NCBI GenBank assembly: GCA_021732485.1
Contig: JAKFUV010000014.1
Location: forward strand, 1 to 63,351
Source of the DNA: Hyphomicrobium sp.
Lineage (GTDB): Bacteria; Pseudomonadota; Alphaproteobacteria; Rhizobiales; Hyphomicrobiaceae
Length of the DNA: 63,351 nt
Direction of reading: 5' to 3'
The notes beneath the pieces were generated by a model. That model was not told the DNA's origin. It saw nothing but the letters and a program-made list of their open reading frames with translations, and ran no database searches. Numbering within the stretch: the first letter of the stretch is position 1; every line of letters starts with the position of its first letter. Below are positions 63,251 through 63,351 of this stretch, piece by piece. A program made the position numbers and the translations under genes.

Positions 63251-63351
63251 GTCTGAAACAAATCAGGCCGCGTTCTAGCAAGTGCTCTCCGTCCGCGCAA
63301 TTTTCAGCTGCCGCCTGCCCTCCCCATGTGCCATTCCCCTCCCCTCAGGGG
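63251..63351. other. Upstream region of ileS at the window edge
   Basis: No gene is visible in these 101 bp. The last bases (CCCCTCCCCTCAGGGG) resemble one arm of the CTCTCCCC-type palindromes seen inside ileS, but the sequence is cut by the window end. Confidence 0.3.

Noticed and set aside
1..63351. tRNA, rRNA, prophage or complete insertion sequence
   Set aside because: I looked through the intergenic stretches for tRNA-like arms, transposase or phage motifs and saw none. This was by eye, so a dedicated tRNA search could still find something.

Overview
The window is a stretch of an alphaproteobacterial chromosome with a GC content of roughly 60%. The most likely order is Hyphomicrobiales. 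The evidence is the short HisG plus HisZ pair, the plant-type glutamate-cysteine ligase, DUF4170 and DUF2093 beside lpxK and kdtA, the XseA C-terminus ending GQGSLF, a GGAAC-N16-CGTT (EcfG-type) promoter beside an HWE-family kinase, and the dispersed palindromic repeats. The genus cannot be fixed from this sequence alone. Nearly all of the DNA is ordinary, densely packed core genome. The one clearly accessory patch is at about 46.6-49.1 kb.

Layout. 0-6 kb: possible insertion-sequence end remnants, an MBL-fold hydrolase, a DUF1499 membrane protein, pdxH, a surface-antigen-like secreted protein, an unknown small gene, and an RhlE-type DEAD-box helicase with a very long charged tail and a strong terminator. 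6-13 kb: an envelope block containing an LTXXQ protein, a secreted pentapeptide-repeat protein, a YiiX-like amidase, three secreted proteins of unknown function (two sharing a CxAGC motif), and a DUF900 hydrolase. 13-17.3 kb: meaB, pcp, recQ. 17.3-20.8 kb: hisS-hisZ-hisG. 20.9-28.1 kb: glcD-glcE-glcF-cobT-cobS as one coupled operon, with a divergent LysR regulator. 28.2-32.2 kb: a small Cys-rich secreted peptide, gshA, rsmE, and ubiA preceded by a 106-bp dispersed repeat. 32.4-38.8 kb: an outer-membrane lipid cluster (DUF4170, MsbA-type exporter, tyrosine phosphatase, a DUF374-KdtA fusion, lpxK, DUF2093). 38.9-46.6 kb: xseA, purD, patatin, tadA, rluB, rsmD, and an FucP/GluP-type sugar transporter.

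46.6-49.1 kb: repeats (a second 106-bp element and five tandem units of about 37 bp), then the decayed end of an RHS polymorphic-toxin locus. That locus holds a truncated RHS tip with an AT-rich C-terminus, an AT-rich putative immunity gene, and an orphan RHS core fragment. 49.2-50.1 kb: a Bfd-like ferredoxin and bacterioferritin. 50.2-52 kb: an EcfG-type promoter, a single-domain response regulator and a convergent HWE histidine kinase, which is a plausible general-stress input module. 52.1-63.3 kb, all on the minus strand: ileS, lspA, a lipoprotein, two M16 peptidases (the second without the zinc motif), pgi and mutL.

Most notable: ileS carries an in-frame insertion of about 100 codons made of an intergenic-type palindromic repeat plus seven 24-bp tandem units, and separately an AT-rich patch in the editing-domain region. 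Also of note are the RHS remnant, the DUF374-KdtA fusion, the secreted trio and the stress-signalling module. All functional calls come from reading motifs by eye. No database search was run.
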